A DNA stretch of 64,000 nucleotides from positions 310,001-374,000 of the forward strand of contig NZ_SUQN01000001.1 of assembly GCF_013337685.1 (NCBI RefSeq). Reading direction: 5' to 3'. The notes below the pieces were generated by a model. The model made no database searches. It saw only the letters and a list, made by a program, of their open reading frames with translations, and was not told where the DNA came from. This DNA is from Citrobacter gillenii (GTDB taxonomy: Bacteria; Pseudomonadota; Gammaproteobacteria; Enterobacterales; Enterobacteriaceae). Below, piece by piece: positions 9,990-20,430 of this stretch. The first letter of the stretch is position 1. Each line of letters opens with the position of its first letter. The position numbers and the translations under genes are program-made.

Positions 9990-11186
9990 ATGTTAAACGT
10001 GGAGATGCTATCCACCGGGGATGAAGTGTTGCACGGCCAGATCGTCGACACCAATGCCGCCTGGCTGGCTGATTTTTTCTTCAATCAGGGATTACCGTTA
10101 ACACGCCGCAACACGGTGGGCGACAATCTCGACGACCTGGTCGCCATTTTGCGCGAACGCAGCGAACATGCCGATGTATTGATTGTGAACGGTGGCTTAG
10201 GGCCAACCAGCGATGATTTGAGCGCGCTGGCTGCGGCAACGGCAAAAGGTGAAGAGCTGGTGCTGCACGAGGCATGGCTTGCTCAGATGGAGCATTACTT
10301 CCGCGAACGCGGTCGTATTATGGCACCGAGCAACCGTAAGCAAGCTGAATTACCTGCCAGCGCCGAGTTTATCAATAACCCAGTGGGTACCGCCTGTGGA
10401 TTCGCCGTGAAGCTCAACCGCTGTCTGATGTTCTTTACGCCGGGCGTTCCGTCAGAGTTTAAAGTGATGATCGAGCATGAGATCCTACCGCGTCTGCGGG
10501 AGCGATTCTCACTCTCCCAACCCCCGCTATGCCTGCGACTAACCACCTTTGGCCGTTCTGAAAGCGAGCTGGCGCAACGTTTGGATCCGCTGCCTTTGCC
10601 TGCCGGGGTCACGATGGGGTATCGCTCATCAATGCCGATTATCGAGTTGAAGCTTACCGGGCCGGATTCCCAACGTGAAGCGATGCTGGCGCTCTGGCCG
10701 GAGGTGAAGCGGGTTGCCGGGCAGAATATGATTTTTGAAGGCACGGAAGGGCTGCCCGCGCAAATTGCACGCACGTTGCAGGAACGGCAATACAGCCTGA
10801 CACTCAGCGAACAGTTTACCGCGGGGCTGGTCGCCCTCCAGCTTTCTCGCGCCAACGCCCCGCTGTTGGCCAGTGAAGTGGTGCCCTCTCAGGAGGAAAC
10901 GCTGGCGCAAACCGCGCACTGGATAACCGAGCGACGCGGCAATCATTACGCAGATTTGGCGTTGGCGGTATCGGGTTTCGAAAACGAACATATTAACTTT
11001 GCGCTGGCAACGTCTGAGGGCACGCATGCATTACGCGTACGACTTAGCGCTAATCGCTACAGCTTGCCGGTGCGTCAGGAAGTGTGCGCCATGATGGCTC
11101 TGAATATGCTGCGCCGTTGGCTTAACGATCAGGATATTGCCACCGAGCATGGCTGGATTGAAGTGGTTGAATCACTGACCGTATAG
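9990..11186 (+). CDS. yfaY: YfaY, CinA-like competence/damage-inducible family protein
   Basis: 398-residue CinA-family protein (E. coli YfaY 400). The N-terminal half is a MoaB/Mog-like (MoCF) domain with the motifs MLSTGDEVLHGQIVDTN and VNGGLGPTSDD. The C-terminal half corresponds to the NMN-deamidase (PncC) domain, LTLSEQFTAGLVALQLS, but the catalytic pattern is diverged, and the E. coli homologue is reported to lack deamidase activity. The ATG at 9990 was chosen because AGGAG lies 7 nt upstream; a TTG at 9969 extends the frame but lacks such a site. Confidence 0.92.
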   Translation: MLNVEMLSTGDEVLHGQIVDTNAAWLADFFFNQGLPLTRRNTVGDNLDDLVAILRERSEHADVLIVNGGLGPTSDDLSALAAATAKGEELVLHEAWLAQMEHYFRERGRIMAPSNRKQAELPASAEFINNPVGTACGFAVKLNRCLMFFTPGVPSEFKVMIEHEILPRLRERFSLSQPPLCLRLTTFGRSESELAQRLDPLPLPAGVTMGYRSSMPIIELKLTGPDSQREAMLALWPEVKRVAGQNMIFEGTEGLPAQIARTLQERQYSLTLSEQFTAGLVALQLSRANAPLLASEVVPSQEETLAQTAHWITERRGNHYADLALAVSGFENEHINFALATSEGTHALRVRLSANRYSLPVRQEVCAMMALNMLRRWLNDQDIATEHGWIEVVESLTV

Positions 11187-11214
11187 TTTGTTATTGCCTG
11201 ATGGCGAAGATTTT

Positions 11215-11288
11215 GTAGGCCGGATAAGGCGTTTTACGCTGCCATCCGGCAGATGTTTTGCCAGATGGCATTTCGCTTATCGGCCTAC
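11215..11288. repeat. BIME (two REP units) between yfaY and glpC
   Basis: Two imperfect palindromes face each other: GTAGGCCGGATAAGGCG...GCCATCCGGC (11215-11250) and GCCAGATGGC...CTTATCGGCCTAC (11260-11288). This is the classic REP consensus of enteric bacteria, and it sits between convergent genes. It may also help end transcription from both sides. Confidence 0.9.
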
Positions 11289-11311
11289 AATTGGGATGTA
11301 GGCTTGGTTAG

Positions 11312-12502
11312 TTAGCCTAACGCCTGTGCCAGCAGGGTTATTGGATGCTCACAGCGCTTGCTGGTGGACATCTCAATCTGCCATTTGCAGGTTTCGCAGT
11401 CGGTGACGACGATATCGGCTCCGCTTTCTTCGATCTGGCGGAACAGCGGGGCGCCAATGGATTGCGAAGTGGGGTAGTTTTCCTTTTTAAAGCCGTAGGT
11501 CCCGGCGATGCCGCAGCACTGGGAATCCAGCACCGTCAGTTCCAGACCAGGAATTTGACGCAGCAGCTCCAGCGTGTAGAGCGTCCAGCCCATTTTCTCC
11601 ATATGGCAGGGGGTGTGGTAGACCACCTTCAGTGGCAGTGTTTTTAGCAGCAGCGTTTGCCCGCCGTCCAGTTTGCGCCACAGCCAACGGGTGGCCAGCT
11701 CAATATGTTCACGCAGACCCGTGTTGTCGACATCCAGCACTTCGGGATATTCATCGCGAAGCGCAAAGGTACAGGTTGATGAGGTGGCAAGCACCGGAAT
11801 ACCTTTCCCGTCAATGGCTTCTCTGAGTGACGCCACGTTGCTGACCGCCTGCTTACGTGCCTTATCGGTAAAACCGTTGGCGATCAGCGGCACGCCGCAG
11901 CACTTCTCTTTACTCAGCAACTGTACGCCGGTCCCCATCGCATTCAGCACTTTAATCAGGTCTTTGCCAAGCTGCGGATGGTTATAGTTCACAAAGCAGC
12001 CGTGAAAAAAGGCGACCTGATCCTGATACTGCGCCTGCTGTGCGGCAACGCTGCGGTACCAGCGGCGGAAGGTACCAAAGGAGTATTTTGGCAGCGTCCG
12101 GCGATGATCGATTTTTAACGCGTAATCGAGCAGCTGACGCACGGGCTTCAGCGAGGTGGCGGTATTGACGATCGGCGCGAACGGTGTGGAGACGCTGCCC
12201 ATCAAATCGGTATGGCTTAAGACAAAGTTGCGCAGCGACGGACGCGTGGTGTCATATTTGGCGCGCGCGCGCTGGATGATATCGCCAATTTTAACATCTG
12301 ACGGGCAGGCGACTTCGCAGCGTTTGCAGTTGATACAGTATTTCAGCGCATCATCGTATAACGCACCGTCTTTTAGACGCAGACGTTCCCCGTCCGGCCC
12401 GGCCTGTTTGGGTCCTGGGTAGCTCGGATTGACGCGGCTGACCGGGCAGGCAGTGGTGCACACAGTGCATTTGATACAACTTTCAAAACGTGTGTCGCTC
12501 AT
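11312..12502 (-). CDS. glpC: GlpC, anaerobic glycerol-3-phosphate dehydrogenase subunit C
   Basis: 396 residues, as in E. coli. Membrane-associated electron-transfer subunit that links GlpAB to menaquinone. Two ferredoxin-type clusters are visible at the N-terminus, [12 protein letters not shown] and [12 protein letters not shown], and two CCG domains follow (CCGVPL and [10 protein letters not shown]). The ATG at 12500-12502 gives the family start [12 protein letters not shown] and an ATGA overlap with the glpB stop; the open frame upstream lies within glpB. Confidence 0.96.
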   Translation of the reverse strand: MSDTRFESCIKCTVCTTACPVSRVNPSYPGPKQAGPDGERLRLKDGALYDDALKYCINCKRCEVACPSDVKIGDIIQRARAKYDTTRPSLRNFVLSHTDLMGSVSTPFAPIVNTATSLKPVRQLLDYALKIDHRRTLPKYSFGTFRRWYRSVAAQQAQYQDQVAFFHGCFVNYNHPQLGKDLIKVLNAMGTGVQLLSKEKCCGVPLIANGFTDKARKQAVSNVASLREAIDGKGIPVLATSSTCTFALRDEYPEVLDVDNTGLREHIELATRWLWRKLDGGQTLLLKTLPLKVVYHTPCHMEKMGWTLYTLELLRQIPGLELTVLDSQCCGIAGTYGFKKENYPTSQSIGAPLFRQIEESGADIVVTDCETCKWQIEMSTSKRCEHPITLLAQALG

Positions 12503-13758
12503 TGCTGGCCTCCTGCTCGTTTCGCAATATGATATGCGGCATGCAAGGCGCTGACTGCGCTCACGCCGCCTCCGCAACCTTGGGCGATAGGGTCAAAACC
12601 GCCAAGCACCGACCCGATGGCAAACAGGTTCTCTACCGTTTTTCCCGCAAGCGTTGGGCGCAGGGTGTCATCAGTATTCACACCAAATTGTTGCCACGGC
12701 TGCGGGTCGAAGACGTCGCGCTGATACCACTGCGCACGGGTCTCTGTTTGCTGGACATCCAGGCCGAGGATCGGCTCGTGGACAGCCTCGCGTGTTGCCA
12801 CCAGTCCGCTGCTGAAGAAACTGCCGCTGGCGAGCACGGCAAAGCGTGGACGCAATGGAATATCAGCATGATTGCGGGTCCACACTTCACTCACCACACC
12901 GTCCTGACAGGTGACTTTTTTCACCTCGTCACCGGGCATCCACACGCCGCCCTGGCGTACAAACTGACGCTGTAATTGATTGTGCAGGCGCATGCCGAGA
13001 ACAGAAGGCGGTAAAGTGGGTAACAGCATCAGCGAGCAGGGCAGACGCTCGTTGAGCCACTGCCAGAGCCGGGAATCGGCGAGACCGAAGCAGGCTGGCA
13101 TAATAATCATGTCGCAGGTTTTTGCTATTGGCAGCAACGCGTCACAGAGCAGTGGCCATTTATCTTCGTTATCCAGCAGGCGTGCGATGTTAACCGCGCG
13201 AAACTCGGTGGGGTTGTCGCGCAGAACATCCAGTTCCGGCAGCTCGATTTCTGCGGTGTCGACGCTGAGGTTACGCTGGCTCAGTGAGGCCGCCGCGAGG
13301 TGTGCCTGAAAATCCAGTAACCCGCTGATGCCCACCACGCAGATACGCTGAGCAGACAGCGGCCAGACCGGTACTTCCGGCGAACTGAGCCAGGTTGAGC
13401 GCAAGGTCCCCAGCGGCGTTACGCGCTGATGTACCTGATGCACCTCGCCCTGCAACTGGGCACCGGATTCTTTCAACAGGGTTTGCGCCTGCTGCGCCAG
13501 TGACAGGACGTTTTGCGTACCGATCAGGCTATAAGGGTGCAAGGGGGCCTGAGTGCGCAGTGCGTTCAGGCCTGCCTCGATATCGCTCACCGGCTGTCCA
13601 TCCGGCAGCGTGCTGAGTAAATCCAGCGAGCCGGAGGAAAAATGCAGGGCGCTTTGGCCACGGGTAACAATCGCGCAGCGTAACCCGCTTTTTTGCAGTT
13701 GCAGACCGCACAGCAGTCCGGCGAGACCGCCGCCGATAATGACGGTATCAAATTTCAT
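12499..13758 (-). CDS. glpB: GlpB, anaerobic glycerol-3-phosphate dehydrogenase subunit B
   Basis: 419 residues, the E. coli length. Flavoprotein partner of GlpA. The N-terminal FAD-binding motif [16 protein letters not shown] directly follows MKFDT, and a C-terminal FAD segment [20 protein letters not shown] is present. The start at 13758 lies 11 bp inside the end of glpA, and the stop overlaps glpC, so the operon is translationally coupled. Confidence 0.96.
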   Translation of the reverse strand: MKFDTVIIGGGLAGLLCGLQLQKSGLRCAIVTRGQSALHFSSGSLDLLSTLPDGQPVSDIEAGLNALRTQAPLHPYSLIGTQNVLSLAQQAQTLLKESGAQLQGEVHQVHQRVTPLGTLRSTWLSSPEVPVWPLSAQRICVVGISGLLDFQAHLAAASLSQRNLSVDTAEIELPELDVLRDNPTEFRAVNIARLLDNEDKWPLLCDALLPIAKTCDMIIMPACFGLADSRLWQWLNERLPCSLMLLPTLPPSVLGMRLHNQLQRQFVRQGGVWMPGDEVKKVTCQDGVVSEVWTRNHADIPLRPRFAVLASGSFFSSGLVATREAVHEPILGLDVQQTETRAQWYQRDVFDPQPWQQFGVNTDDTLRPTLAGKTVENLFAIGSVLGGFDPIAQGCGGGVSAVSALHAAYHIAKRAGGQQ

Positions 13759-15376
13759 CCTGGTGCTCCTTTTCCAGACCGCATAATCCCTGATACACCC
13801 AGCGCGTGAACTCGCTTTCGCGCAGTGCGTCTCCCCAGGCAATCGGCTGCACGCCTTTCCAGCGTTCGTTGAGAAACTCGGAGAGCTGGGTGATGGACTG
13901 CGCGGCGGTGGTAACATTAAAACGTTGCAGTAACCCTGCGGCGCGGCAAGCGCACAGTTCGCCCTGGCATGTCCCCATCCCGACGCGAGTACGGCGGCGC
14001 AAGTCCAGCAGGCTGTTGACGGTTAAATTTTCCACGGCGTATTGGACTTCGCCTGCGGTGACCGCCTCGCACTCGCAGACCAGGCTGCGATGCTGACGAC
14101 CTTCGCTCAGCCAGACCGGGGTGCGATCGCCGTGACGGTAGACTGCCGAGCCGCGTAGCGGTGCGGGCAACGAGATCACGCGCTTAAGCGTGTGCTCGGT
14201 TGATTCCTGCGAACCTGGCAGCGCGACGTCCGCCGTGGTGCAAGGGCGAGTGTTGCCCAGCTTGCGGCAAACAGCGTCGGTGGCCCATTCAGCCATCAGG
14301 CGGTAGGTCATCAGTTTGCCGCCGGTAATGGTGATAAAGCCATCCAGACCGTCGCGTTCAGCATGATCGAACAACACAATGCCGCGGCTGACGTTACGAC
14401 CGCTTGGATCATTGTCGCTGGCCACCAGCGGACGCACGCCGGAGTAGGCGCGTAAAATGCGCGTTTTCGCCATAATCGGCGCCAGCTTCTCCCCTTCACG
14501 CAGCAGAATATCCACCTCTTCAGCGGTGACGCGGTTGCTGTCGATATCATCGTAATCAATATGTTGCGAGGTGGTGCCGATCAGCGAGATGGTGTCGCCA
14601 GGCACCAGAATGTCGGCATCCGACGGTTTACGGCAGCGGTTGATGACATGCTGGTTAATGCGATGATCCATGATCAACAACGAGCCTTTTGCCGGGAACA
14701 TGCGGATGCTCAGATCGGCATATTCCGCGATCCGCTGGCCCCAGATCCCGGCAGCGTTCACCACCACCGGCGCATGCAGGGACTGCATCTCGCCGGTGAG
14801 ATGATTGCGAACGTTCACGCCGCAGACGGTTGCACCTTCACGAATCAGCCCGGTCACTTCATGGGCCGTCAGAATGACCGCGCCATGCTCTCTGGCATCC
14901 AGCATGTTGGCAGCGGTTAAACGGAAAGGATCCACGGTACCGTCTGGCACTTTGACTGCGCCAATCAACTGCGGGTTCACCGCGGGCTCGATAATGCGCG
15001 CTTGTTGAGGGTCGATCGCTTCTGCACGAATGCCCGCATCTTCGCAGGCACGAATAAAGGTGGCCTGGAAGGAGAGTTCATCTTCCGGCAGTGTGATAAA
15101 CAGACCGTCCGTAGGCTCTACGCAGTGGCGGGCGATACGTTTCAGAATTTGGTTTTCGCTAATACATTCACGCGCAGATTCTGCGTCAGTGACGGCATAG
15201 CGCGCACCGCTGTGCAGCAGGCCGTGGTTACGTCCCGTTGCGCCGGTAGCGATATCGTGGCGTTCTACTAAGATGACGTGCAATCCGCGCAGAGCACAGT
15301 CGCGTGCGATCCCGGCACCTGTTGCTCCCCCACCAATGATAATCACGTCACTTGTTTGCGAGTCGCGAGTTTTCAT
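13748..15376 (-). CDS. glpA: GlpA, anaerobic glycerol-3-phosphate dehydrogenase catalytic subunit
   Basis: 542 residues, as in E. coli. FAD-dependent oxidation of sn-glycerol 3-phosphate to DHAP under anaerobic conditions. The N-terminal dinucleotide-binding motif [16 protein letters not shown] and the G3P-dehydrogenase signature [18 protein letters not shown] are present, and a C-terminal BFD-like [2Fe-2S] segment has CECEAV and [12 protein letters not shown]. Divergent from glpT; shared control region 15377-15650. Confidence 0.97.
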   Translation of the reverse strand: MKTRDSQTSDVIIIGGGATGAGIARDCALRGLHVILVERHDIATGATGRNHGLLHSGARYAVTDAESARECISENQILKRIARHCVEPTDGLFITLPEDELSFQATFIRACEDAGIRAEAIDPQQARIIEPAVNPQLIGAVKVPDGTVDPFRLTAANMLDAREHGAVILTAHEVTGLIREGATVCGVNVRNHLTGEMQSLHAPVVVNAAGIWGQRIAEYADLSIRMFPAKGSLLIMDHRINQHVINRCRKPSDADILVPGDTISLIGTTSQHIDYDDIDSNRVTAEEVDILLREGEKLAPIMAKTRILRAYSGVRPLVASDNDPSGRNVSRGIVLFDHAERDGLDGFITITGGKLMTYRLMAEWATDAVCRKLGNTRPCTTADVALPGSQESTEHTLKRVISLPAPLRGSAVYRHGDRTPVWLSEGRQHRSLVCECEAVTAGEVQYAVENLTVNSLLDLRRRTRVGMGTCQGELCACRAAGLLQRFNVTTAAQSITQLSEFLNERWKGVQPIAWGDALRESEFTRWVYQGLCGLEKEHQDEI

Positions 15377-15449
15377 TGTTTTTCCTCACAGTTCGTTTTT
15401 TTATCATTTAGCCACATAAAAAACATGGATTGTTTGATTTCGCGCATAA

Positions 15450-15469
15450 TCGCTCATTATTCGAAAATG
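15450..15469. promoter_or_regulatory. GlpR-operator-like site between glpA and glpT
   Basis: The 20-bp segment reads on the minus strand CATTTTCGAATAATGAGCGA, close to the recalled GlpR operator pattern (WATKYTCGWW... with a GAGC/GAAC right half). It sits in the divergent control region where E. coli has several GlpR sites. GlpR represses both glp operons until G3P binds it. Further half-sites (for example GAACAT near 15494) may belong to other operators. Confidence 0.55.
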
Positions 15470-15521
15470 AAACGTGATTTCGTGCGCCTTTATGAACATT
15501 TGTCATAAATCTGTAACAATC

Positions 15522-15537
15522 TGTGCTGTGTTTCACA
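15522..15537. promoter_or_regulatory. CRP-site-like palindrome upstream of glpT
   Basis: TGTGC-N6-TCACA, one mismatch from the CRP consensus TGTGA-N6-TCACA. It lies 114-129 bp upstream of the glpT start in the glpTQ/glpABC divergent region. Catabolite activation of these operons is known in E. coli. Confidence 0.7.
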
Positions 15538-15650
15538 TTTTTGTGCTGAATCTTTCCTTAACATCGCGGCCACACTGGGGGAGGTTGCGTCGTGATGACG
15601 TACTTACAGTGTTTCCTTCGAACAAAAGACGGCCACGGAGGCTACATACT

Positions 15651-17009
15651 ATGTTGAGCATTTTTAAACCCGCGTCACATACGGCGCGCTTACCTGCAGC
15701 GGAAATCGATCCCACCTATCGTCGATTGCGCTGGCAGATTTTCTTGGGGATATTTTTTGGTTATGCGGCGTACTATCTGGTACGTAAGAACTTTGCCCTG
15801 GCTATGCCGTATCTGGTTGAGCAGGGTTTCTCCCGTGGCGATCTGGGTTTTGCGTTATCCGGTATTTCCATTGCCTATGGTTTTTCGAAATTTATCATGG
15901 GGTCCATTTCGGACCGCTCGAATCCGCGCGTTTTCCTGCCTGCCGGTCTGATTCTGGCGGCGGCGGTGATGTTGTTCATGGGCTTTGTGCCGTGGGCGAC
16001 GTCCAGTATCGCGGTGATGTTTGTGCTGCTGTTCCTGTGTGGCTGGTTCCAGGGGATGGGGTGGCCGCCGTGCGGTCGTACCATGGTGCACTGGTGGTCG
16101 CAGAAAGAGCGTGGCGGTATTGTGTCCGTGTGGAACTGCGCGCATAACGTCGGTGGTGGTCTGCCTCCGCTGCTGTTCCTGCTGGGTATGGCCTGGTTTA
16201 ACGACTGGAAAGCGGCATTGTACATGCCGGCATTCGGTGCGATTGTTGTCGCCCTGATTGCTTTTGCCCTGATGCGCGATACGCCGCAGTCTTGTGGCTT
16301 GCCGCCGATTGAAGAGTATAAGAACGACTATCCGGATGATTACAGCGAAAAAGCCGAAGAAGAGCTGACTGCGAAGCAGATCTTCATGCAGTACGTGCTG
16401 CCAAACAAACTGCTGTGGTACATCGCGATCGCCAACGTGTTTGTCTATTTACTGCGTTACGGCATCCTCGACTGGTCGCCGACCTACCTGAAAGAAGTGA
16501 AGCATTTCGCGCTGGATAAATCATCCTGGGCCTACTTCCTGTATGAGTATGCGGGTATCCCGGGCACCCTGCTGTGTGGCTGGATGTCGGATAAAGTCTT
16601 CCGTGGCAACCGTGGCGCAACCGGCGTGTTCTTCATGACGCTGGTGACCATTGCAACGATCGTTTACTGGATGAACCCGGCGGGCAATCCGAACGTTGAT
16701 ATGGCATGTATGATTATCATCGGCTTCCTGATCTACGGTCCGGTCATGCTGATTGGTCTGCACGCGCTGGAACTGGCACCGAAAAAAGCGGCGGGTACGG
16801 CGGCTGGCTTTACCGGGCTGTTTGGTTACCTGGGCGGCTCTGTGGCAGCGAGCGCCATTGTCGGTTACACCGTTGACTTCTTCGGCTGGGACGGTGGCTT
16901 TATGGTGATGATTGGCGGCAGCGTGCTGGCGGTTATTCTGCTGGTGGTCGTCATGATTGGTGAAAAGCGCCATCACGCAGAGATGGAACTGAAGCGTAAC
17001 GGGGGATAA
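15651..17009 (+). CDS. glpT: GlpT, sn-glycerol-3-phosphate:phosphate antiporter
   Basis: 452-residue MFS transporter, same length as E. coli GlpT, with 12 hydrophobic segments; imports G3P (and fosfomycin) in exchange for phosphate. The start [20 protein letters not shown] matches the family and follows GGAGG about 10 nt upstream. The frame is open far upstream (to 15474), but that part is regulatory DNA. Conserved helix segments such as [18 protein letters not shown] and the organophosphate-family signature [13 protein letters not shown] are intact. glpQ follows after 3 bp. Confidence 0.96.
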   Translation: MLSIFKPASHTARLPAAEIDPTYRRLRWQIFLGIFFGYAAYYLVRKNFALAMPYLVEQGFSRGDLGFALSGISIAYGFSKFIMGSISDRSNPRVFLPAGLILAAAVMLFMGFVPWATSSIAVMFVLLFLCGWFQGMGWPPCGRTMVHWWSQKERGGIVSVWNCAHNVGGGLPPLLFLLGMAWFNDWKAALYMPAFGAIVVALIAFALMRDTPQSCGLPPIEEYKNDYPDDYSEKAEEELTAKQIFMQYVLPNKLLWYIAIANVFVYLLRYGILDWSPTYLKEVKHFALDKSSWAYFLYEYAGIPGTLLCGWMSDKVFRGNRGATGVFFMTLVTIATIVYWMNPAGNPNVDMACMIIIGFLIYGPVMLIGLHALELAPKKAAGTAAGFTGLFGYLGGSVAASAIVGYTVDFFGWDGGFMVMIGGSVLAVILLVVVMIGEKRHHAEMELKRNGG

Positions 17010-17012
17010 TAG

Positions 17013-18080
17013 ATGAAAACCACATTGAAAAGTCTTAGCGTCGCGTTAATGCTGACCGGTATGGTGGTCAGCAGCGCAGCCATCGCCGCAGACAAGATTG
17101 TGATTGCTCACCGTGGGGCCAGCGGCTATTTACCGGAACATACGCTGCCGGCAAAAGCGATGGCCTATGCGCAGGGCGCGGACTATCTCGAGCAGGATCT
17201 GGTGATGACCAAGGACGACCATCTGGTCGTTCTGCATGACCACTATCTTGACCGGGTCACCGATGTCGCCGAGCGTTTCCCGGATCGCGCCCGTAAAGAT
17301 GGTCGCTACTACGCCATCGACTTTACGCTGGATGAGATCAAATCGCTGAAATTTACCGAAGGTTTCGATATCGAAAATGGCAAACAGGTGCAGACCTACC
17401 CAGGGCGCTTCCCGATGGGTAAATCTGATTTCCGTGTGCATACGTTCGAAGAAGAGATCGAGTTTGTTCAGGGATTAAATCATTCCACCGGTAAGAACAT
17501 CGGTATCTATCCGGAAATTAAAGCGCCGTGGTTCCATCACCAGGAAGGGAAGGACATTGCTGCGAAGACGCTGGAAGTGCTGAAAAAGTACGGCTACAGC
17601 GACAAACAGGATAAGGTCTATCTGCAAAGTTTTGATGTGGCGGAACTCAAGCGCATCAAGAATGAGCTGGAACCTAAAATGGGGATGGACCTCAACCTGG
17701 TGCAGCTGATTGCCTATACCGACTGGAATGAAACCCAGGAGAAAAAACCGGACGGCAGTTGGGTGAATTACAACTATGACTGGATGTTTAAACCGGGCGC
17801 GATGAAGCAGGTTGCTGAGTACGCGGATGGCATTGGCCCGGACTATCACATGCTGGTCGATGAGAAGTCGAAGAAAGGCAACATCGTGTTGACCGGGATG
17901 GTGAAGGATGCGCATCAGAACAAGATGACGGTGCATCCTTATACCGTGCGGGCCGATCAATTGCCGGACTACGCGACGGATGTGAATCAGCTGTATGACA
18001 TCCTGTATAACAAGGCGGGCGTTGACGGGTTGTTTACCGACTTCCCCGACAAAGCGGTAATGTTCCTGCATAAGCAGTAA
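17013..18080 (+). CDS. glpQ: GlpQ, periplasmic glycerophosphodiester phosphodiesterase
   Basis: 355 residues with a signal peptide (cleavage after AAIAA, near residue 26). It hydrolyses glycerophosphodiesters in the periplasm to G3P plus alcohol, feeding GlpT. The GDPD catalytic motif is intact: IAHRGASGYLPEHT, with metal-binding LEQDLVMTKDDHLVVLHDH and YPEIKAP. It is cotranscribed with glpT and followed by a good terminator at 18088. Confidence 0.96.
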   Translation: MKTTLKSLSVALMLTGMVVSSAAIAADKIVIAHRGASGYLPEHTLPAKAMAYAQGADYLEQDLVMTKDDHLVVLHDHYLDRVTDVAERFPDRARKDGRYYAIDFTLDEIKSLKFTEGFDIENGKQVQTYPGRFPMGKSDFRVHTFEEEIEFVQGLNHSTGKNIGIYPEIKAPWFHHQEGKDIAAKTLEVLKKYGYSDKQDKVYLQSFDVAELKRIKNELEPKMGMDLNLVQLIAYTDWNETQEKKPDGSWVNYNYDWMFKPGAMKQVAEYADGIGPDYHMLVDEKSKKGNIVLTGMVKDAHQNKMTVHPYTVRADQLPDYATDVNQLYDILYNKAGVDGLFTDFPDKAVMFLHKQ

Positions 18081-18087
18081 CGGTATC

Positions 18088-18121
18088 AGGCCTGCGATAG
18101 CATGATATTGCAGGCCTTTTC
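18088..18121 (+). terminator. Rho-independent terminator of glpTQ
   Basis: Perfect 8-bp stem AGGCCTGC / GCAGGCCT with a 14-nt loop, followed by TTTT. Placed 8 bp after the glpQ stop and before the convergent LysR gene. Confidence 0.75.
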
Positions 18122-18140
18122 ACCGGCGCATTCCCGACGG

Positions 18141-19019
18141 TTAGATCAGACCGTCTGCGGTCAGTGTTTCCATACATGCCTGCAGTAAATATAAAGGGCT
18201 GCCGTCTACCGGCGGCTCTTTTGCCAATAATGATATTTGCCGATAAAACGTTGGCTCCAGCGCCACCGAACGTATTTGCACGCCAACCGCCTTTAATGTG
18301 AGCTCCGGTAACAATGCGATCCCCAGCCCCTGACGAATAAAACTGATTGCCGTATCCGGGTGGTTGAACTCGTACTTAATGATTGGCTCAATACCTTGTT
18401 CTTTAAATAACGTCATGATGCTTAATTCATAGCGCCCTTTACTGATAATCAGCGGTTCTCCCACCAGTTCTTCTACTGAGATTGTGGCTTTGGCCGCCAG
18501 CGGGTGAGCCTCGGGGACAACAACGGTGAATTTGTCCCGATAAACCGGCACGCAGTACATGCCACTGACCGGAAAATGCACAAAACCCGCATCAATGCCT
18601 CCACTCTGCAGCGAATCAATAATGGCACTGCTGTTCTCTTCATAGGGAATGATTTTGATGTTGGGGTGATGCTGTTCAAAGTAGCGGATGATACCGGGCA
18701 AAATGCAGGCGCAGGCGCTGGGAAAACAGCCGATGTGCAAGGTTCGGGCGGGGTTTTGTTTCTCCTGTTCGGCGATCTCTTTTACGGCATTCGTTTGTCC
18801 AATGATGGTCCGTAAATGCGGGAGCAGCCGGATACCTACCGGGGTAAGTTGAATATCTTTGCGCCGCTCGCGGATCAAAATATTAACCCCTAACTCTTCT
18901 TCCAGCGCCGAAATAGCCTGACTGACGGCGGACTGGGTGGTGTATAGCCGCTTGCTGGCTTCGGTAAAACCACCGTACTCAAGCACGGCCAGCAGGGCGT
19001 GGATCTGGGTTAGTGTCAT
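18141..19019 (-). CDS. LysR-type transcriptional regulator, probably controlling the adjacent MFS gene
   Basis: 292 residues, the normal LysR length. The N-terminal winged helix-turn-helix (about residues 1-60: GGFTEASKRLYTTQSAVSQA) is followed by the linker and a periplasmic-binding-like effector domain starting near LHIGCFPSACACILPG. The gene diverges from the MFS transporter at 19237 with 217 bp between them, the usual arrangement for a LysR regulator and its target. The effector is unknown. I recall the same pair between glpQ and yfaE in Salmonella; E. coli K-12 has inaA in that interval. I do not recognise a gene name. Confidence 0.9.
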   Translation of the reverse strand: MTLTQIHALLAVLEYGGFTEASKRLYTTQSAVSQAISALEEELGVNILIRERRKDIQLTPVGIRLLPHLRTIIGQTNAVKEIAEQEKQNPARTLHIGCFPSACACILPGIIRYFEQHHPNIKIIPYEENSSAIIDSLQSGGIDAGFVHFPVSGMYCVPVYRDKFTVVVPEAHPLAAKATISVEELVGEPLIISKGRYELSIMTLFKEQGIEPIIKYEFNHPDTAISFIRQGLGIALLPELTLKAVGVQIRSVALEPTFYRQISLLAKEPPVDGSPLYLLQACMETLTADGLI

Positions 19020-19031
19020 TAGTTATCCCTA

Positions 19032-19055
19032 ATTAATACCATTAAAATGATTAAT
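19032..19055. promoter_or_regulatory. Inverted repeat, candidate LysR operator
   Basis: ATTAAT-N12-ATTAAT lies 13-36 bp upstream of the LysR start, in the divergent region. The half-sites are perfect inverted copies. LysR regulators usually bind such interrupted dyads near their own promoter. The region is AT-rich, so chance is possible. Confidence 0.35.
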
Positions 19056-19236
19056 TTCTCTAATAAAATAAGCCTGTTTATACTGACTTTCTACCTTAAA
19101 TACCCAAAATAATTTGCGTAGCCGACACACAAGCAATGTGAACTATGACGGGGATAAATCACATTTTGACGCACCTGTCCGTTGTTCAGTCGCTCTGAGC
19201 GTTGCCTGCGTGCGCCGTCGGGACAGGTTGCCGAGT

Positions 19237-20427
19237 ATGAAAGAAAAATTGTGGACGAAAGATTTTTGGGCCATCACGATTATCAGCTTTATTATCTTTT
19301 TTGTTTTTTATGTCCTGCTGACGCTGTTGCCGATTTATATCCTGGAGCGTCTCCATGCGACCCCTGATAAGGCGGGTTTATTAGTCACCTTCTTTTTGGG
19401 GGCCGCCATTGTGGTACGTCCGTTTGCCGGACAATGGGTGGGAAAATATTCGAATAAAACGATTCTGGTGCTCTCTTCTCTGGCCTTTTTGGTGGTCACT
19501 GCGCTGTATCCTGTCTGCCATTCAATTGAATCACTGCTGTTTATTCGGGTGCTTCATGGTGTCACGTTTGGCGTTATTACTACGGTAAAAGGGACGATTT
19601 CCGCGCGGTTGATACCGGCCTCCCGACGTGGGGAGGGCATCAGCTTTTTCTCTTTAGCTATGGGACTGGCGATGGTCGTTGGGCCATGGGTGGGTCTGAA
19701 CATGGCGCGCTGGGAGGCCTTTACTTCCGCGTTCTGGCTTTGTACAGCGGTAGCGGCAGTGGGCATTGTGCTGTCATTGATTGTTGCCGTGCCGCCGGTG
19801 ATTCGTCATGCCGATGGCTCGCAGCCTAAGCTGGGGTTTGCCGCCATGTTTGACCGTGCCGCCTTGCCTTTTGCCATGGTGACCTTCTTCATGACCTTTT
19901 CCTACGCCGGGGTATCTGCCTTCCTGGCGCTGTATGCACGCGAGCTGGATCTGATGGCCGCCGCCAGTAACTTCCTGCTTTGCTACGCTGTCTGCCTGAT
20001 GATCTGCCGAACGTTTACCGGCAATATTTGTGATAAAAAAGGACCGAAATACGTGGTTTACCCGTGCCTGGTCGCCTTTACCGTAGGGCTTGTGGTGCTC
20101 GGATATACCCACGGCAGCATCATGATGATTATTGCCGGAGGGCTGATTGGCATTGGCTACGGCTCGGTGACACCGGTGTTCCAGACGCAAATTATTAGCG
20201 CGGTAGAGCCGCATAAAATTGGCATCGCCAATTCGCTTTTTTTCAACGCAATGGATGCGGGAATGGCGATTGGGGCATTTATTATGGGGATGATGGTAGA
20301 AGGCGTGGGGTATCGGGCGATTTATCTGGTCGGTGCCGTGCTGGTGGTTCTTGCCGGAGCGCTGTACATCATGCAGATGAAAAAACGCGGAGACGTGGTG
20401 CTGGTCTCCGCGCATGAAGTTCACTAG
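19237..20427 (+). CDS. MFS transporter, substrate unknown
   Basis: 396 residues, about 12 hydrophobic segments. The MFS motif A-like loop reads GQWVGKYSNKTILV after TM2, and RVLHGVTFGVITT resembles the TM4 motif. Chosen start: the ATG at 19237, which gives a typical short cytoplasmic N-terminus (MKEKLWTKDFW); the frame is open to 19114 but the extra 41 residues are basic and unlike the family. It resembles the arabinose/drug efflux type of MFS protein. Divergent from the LysR gene, which probably regulates it. It ends 3 bp from the convergent yfaE. Confidence 0.88.
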   Translation: MKEKLWTKDFWAITIISFIIFFVFYVLLTLLPIYILERLHATPDKAGLLVTFFLGAAIVVRPFAGQWVGKYSNKTILVLSSLAFLVVTALYPVCHSIESLLFIRVLHGVTFGVITTVKGTISARLIPASRRGEGISFFSLAMGLAMVVGPWVGLNMARWEAFTSAFWLCTAVAAVGIVLSLIVAVPPVIRHADGSQPKLGFAAMFDRAALPFAMVTFFMTFSYAGVSAFLALYARELDLMAAASNFLLCYAVCLMICRTFTGNICDKKGPKYVVYPCLVAFTVGLVVLGYTHGSIMMIIAGGLIGIGYGSVTPVFQTQIISAVEPHKIGIANSLFFNAMDAGMAIGAFIMGMMVEGVGYRAIYLVGAVLVVLAGALYIMQMKKRGDVVLVSAHEVH

Positions 20428-20430
20428 GCG

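Noticed and set aside
15474..15650. N-terminal extension of GlpT from 15474
   Set aside because: This stretch holds the CRP-like site and leader; the family N-terminus and a GGAGG site fit the ATG at 15651.
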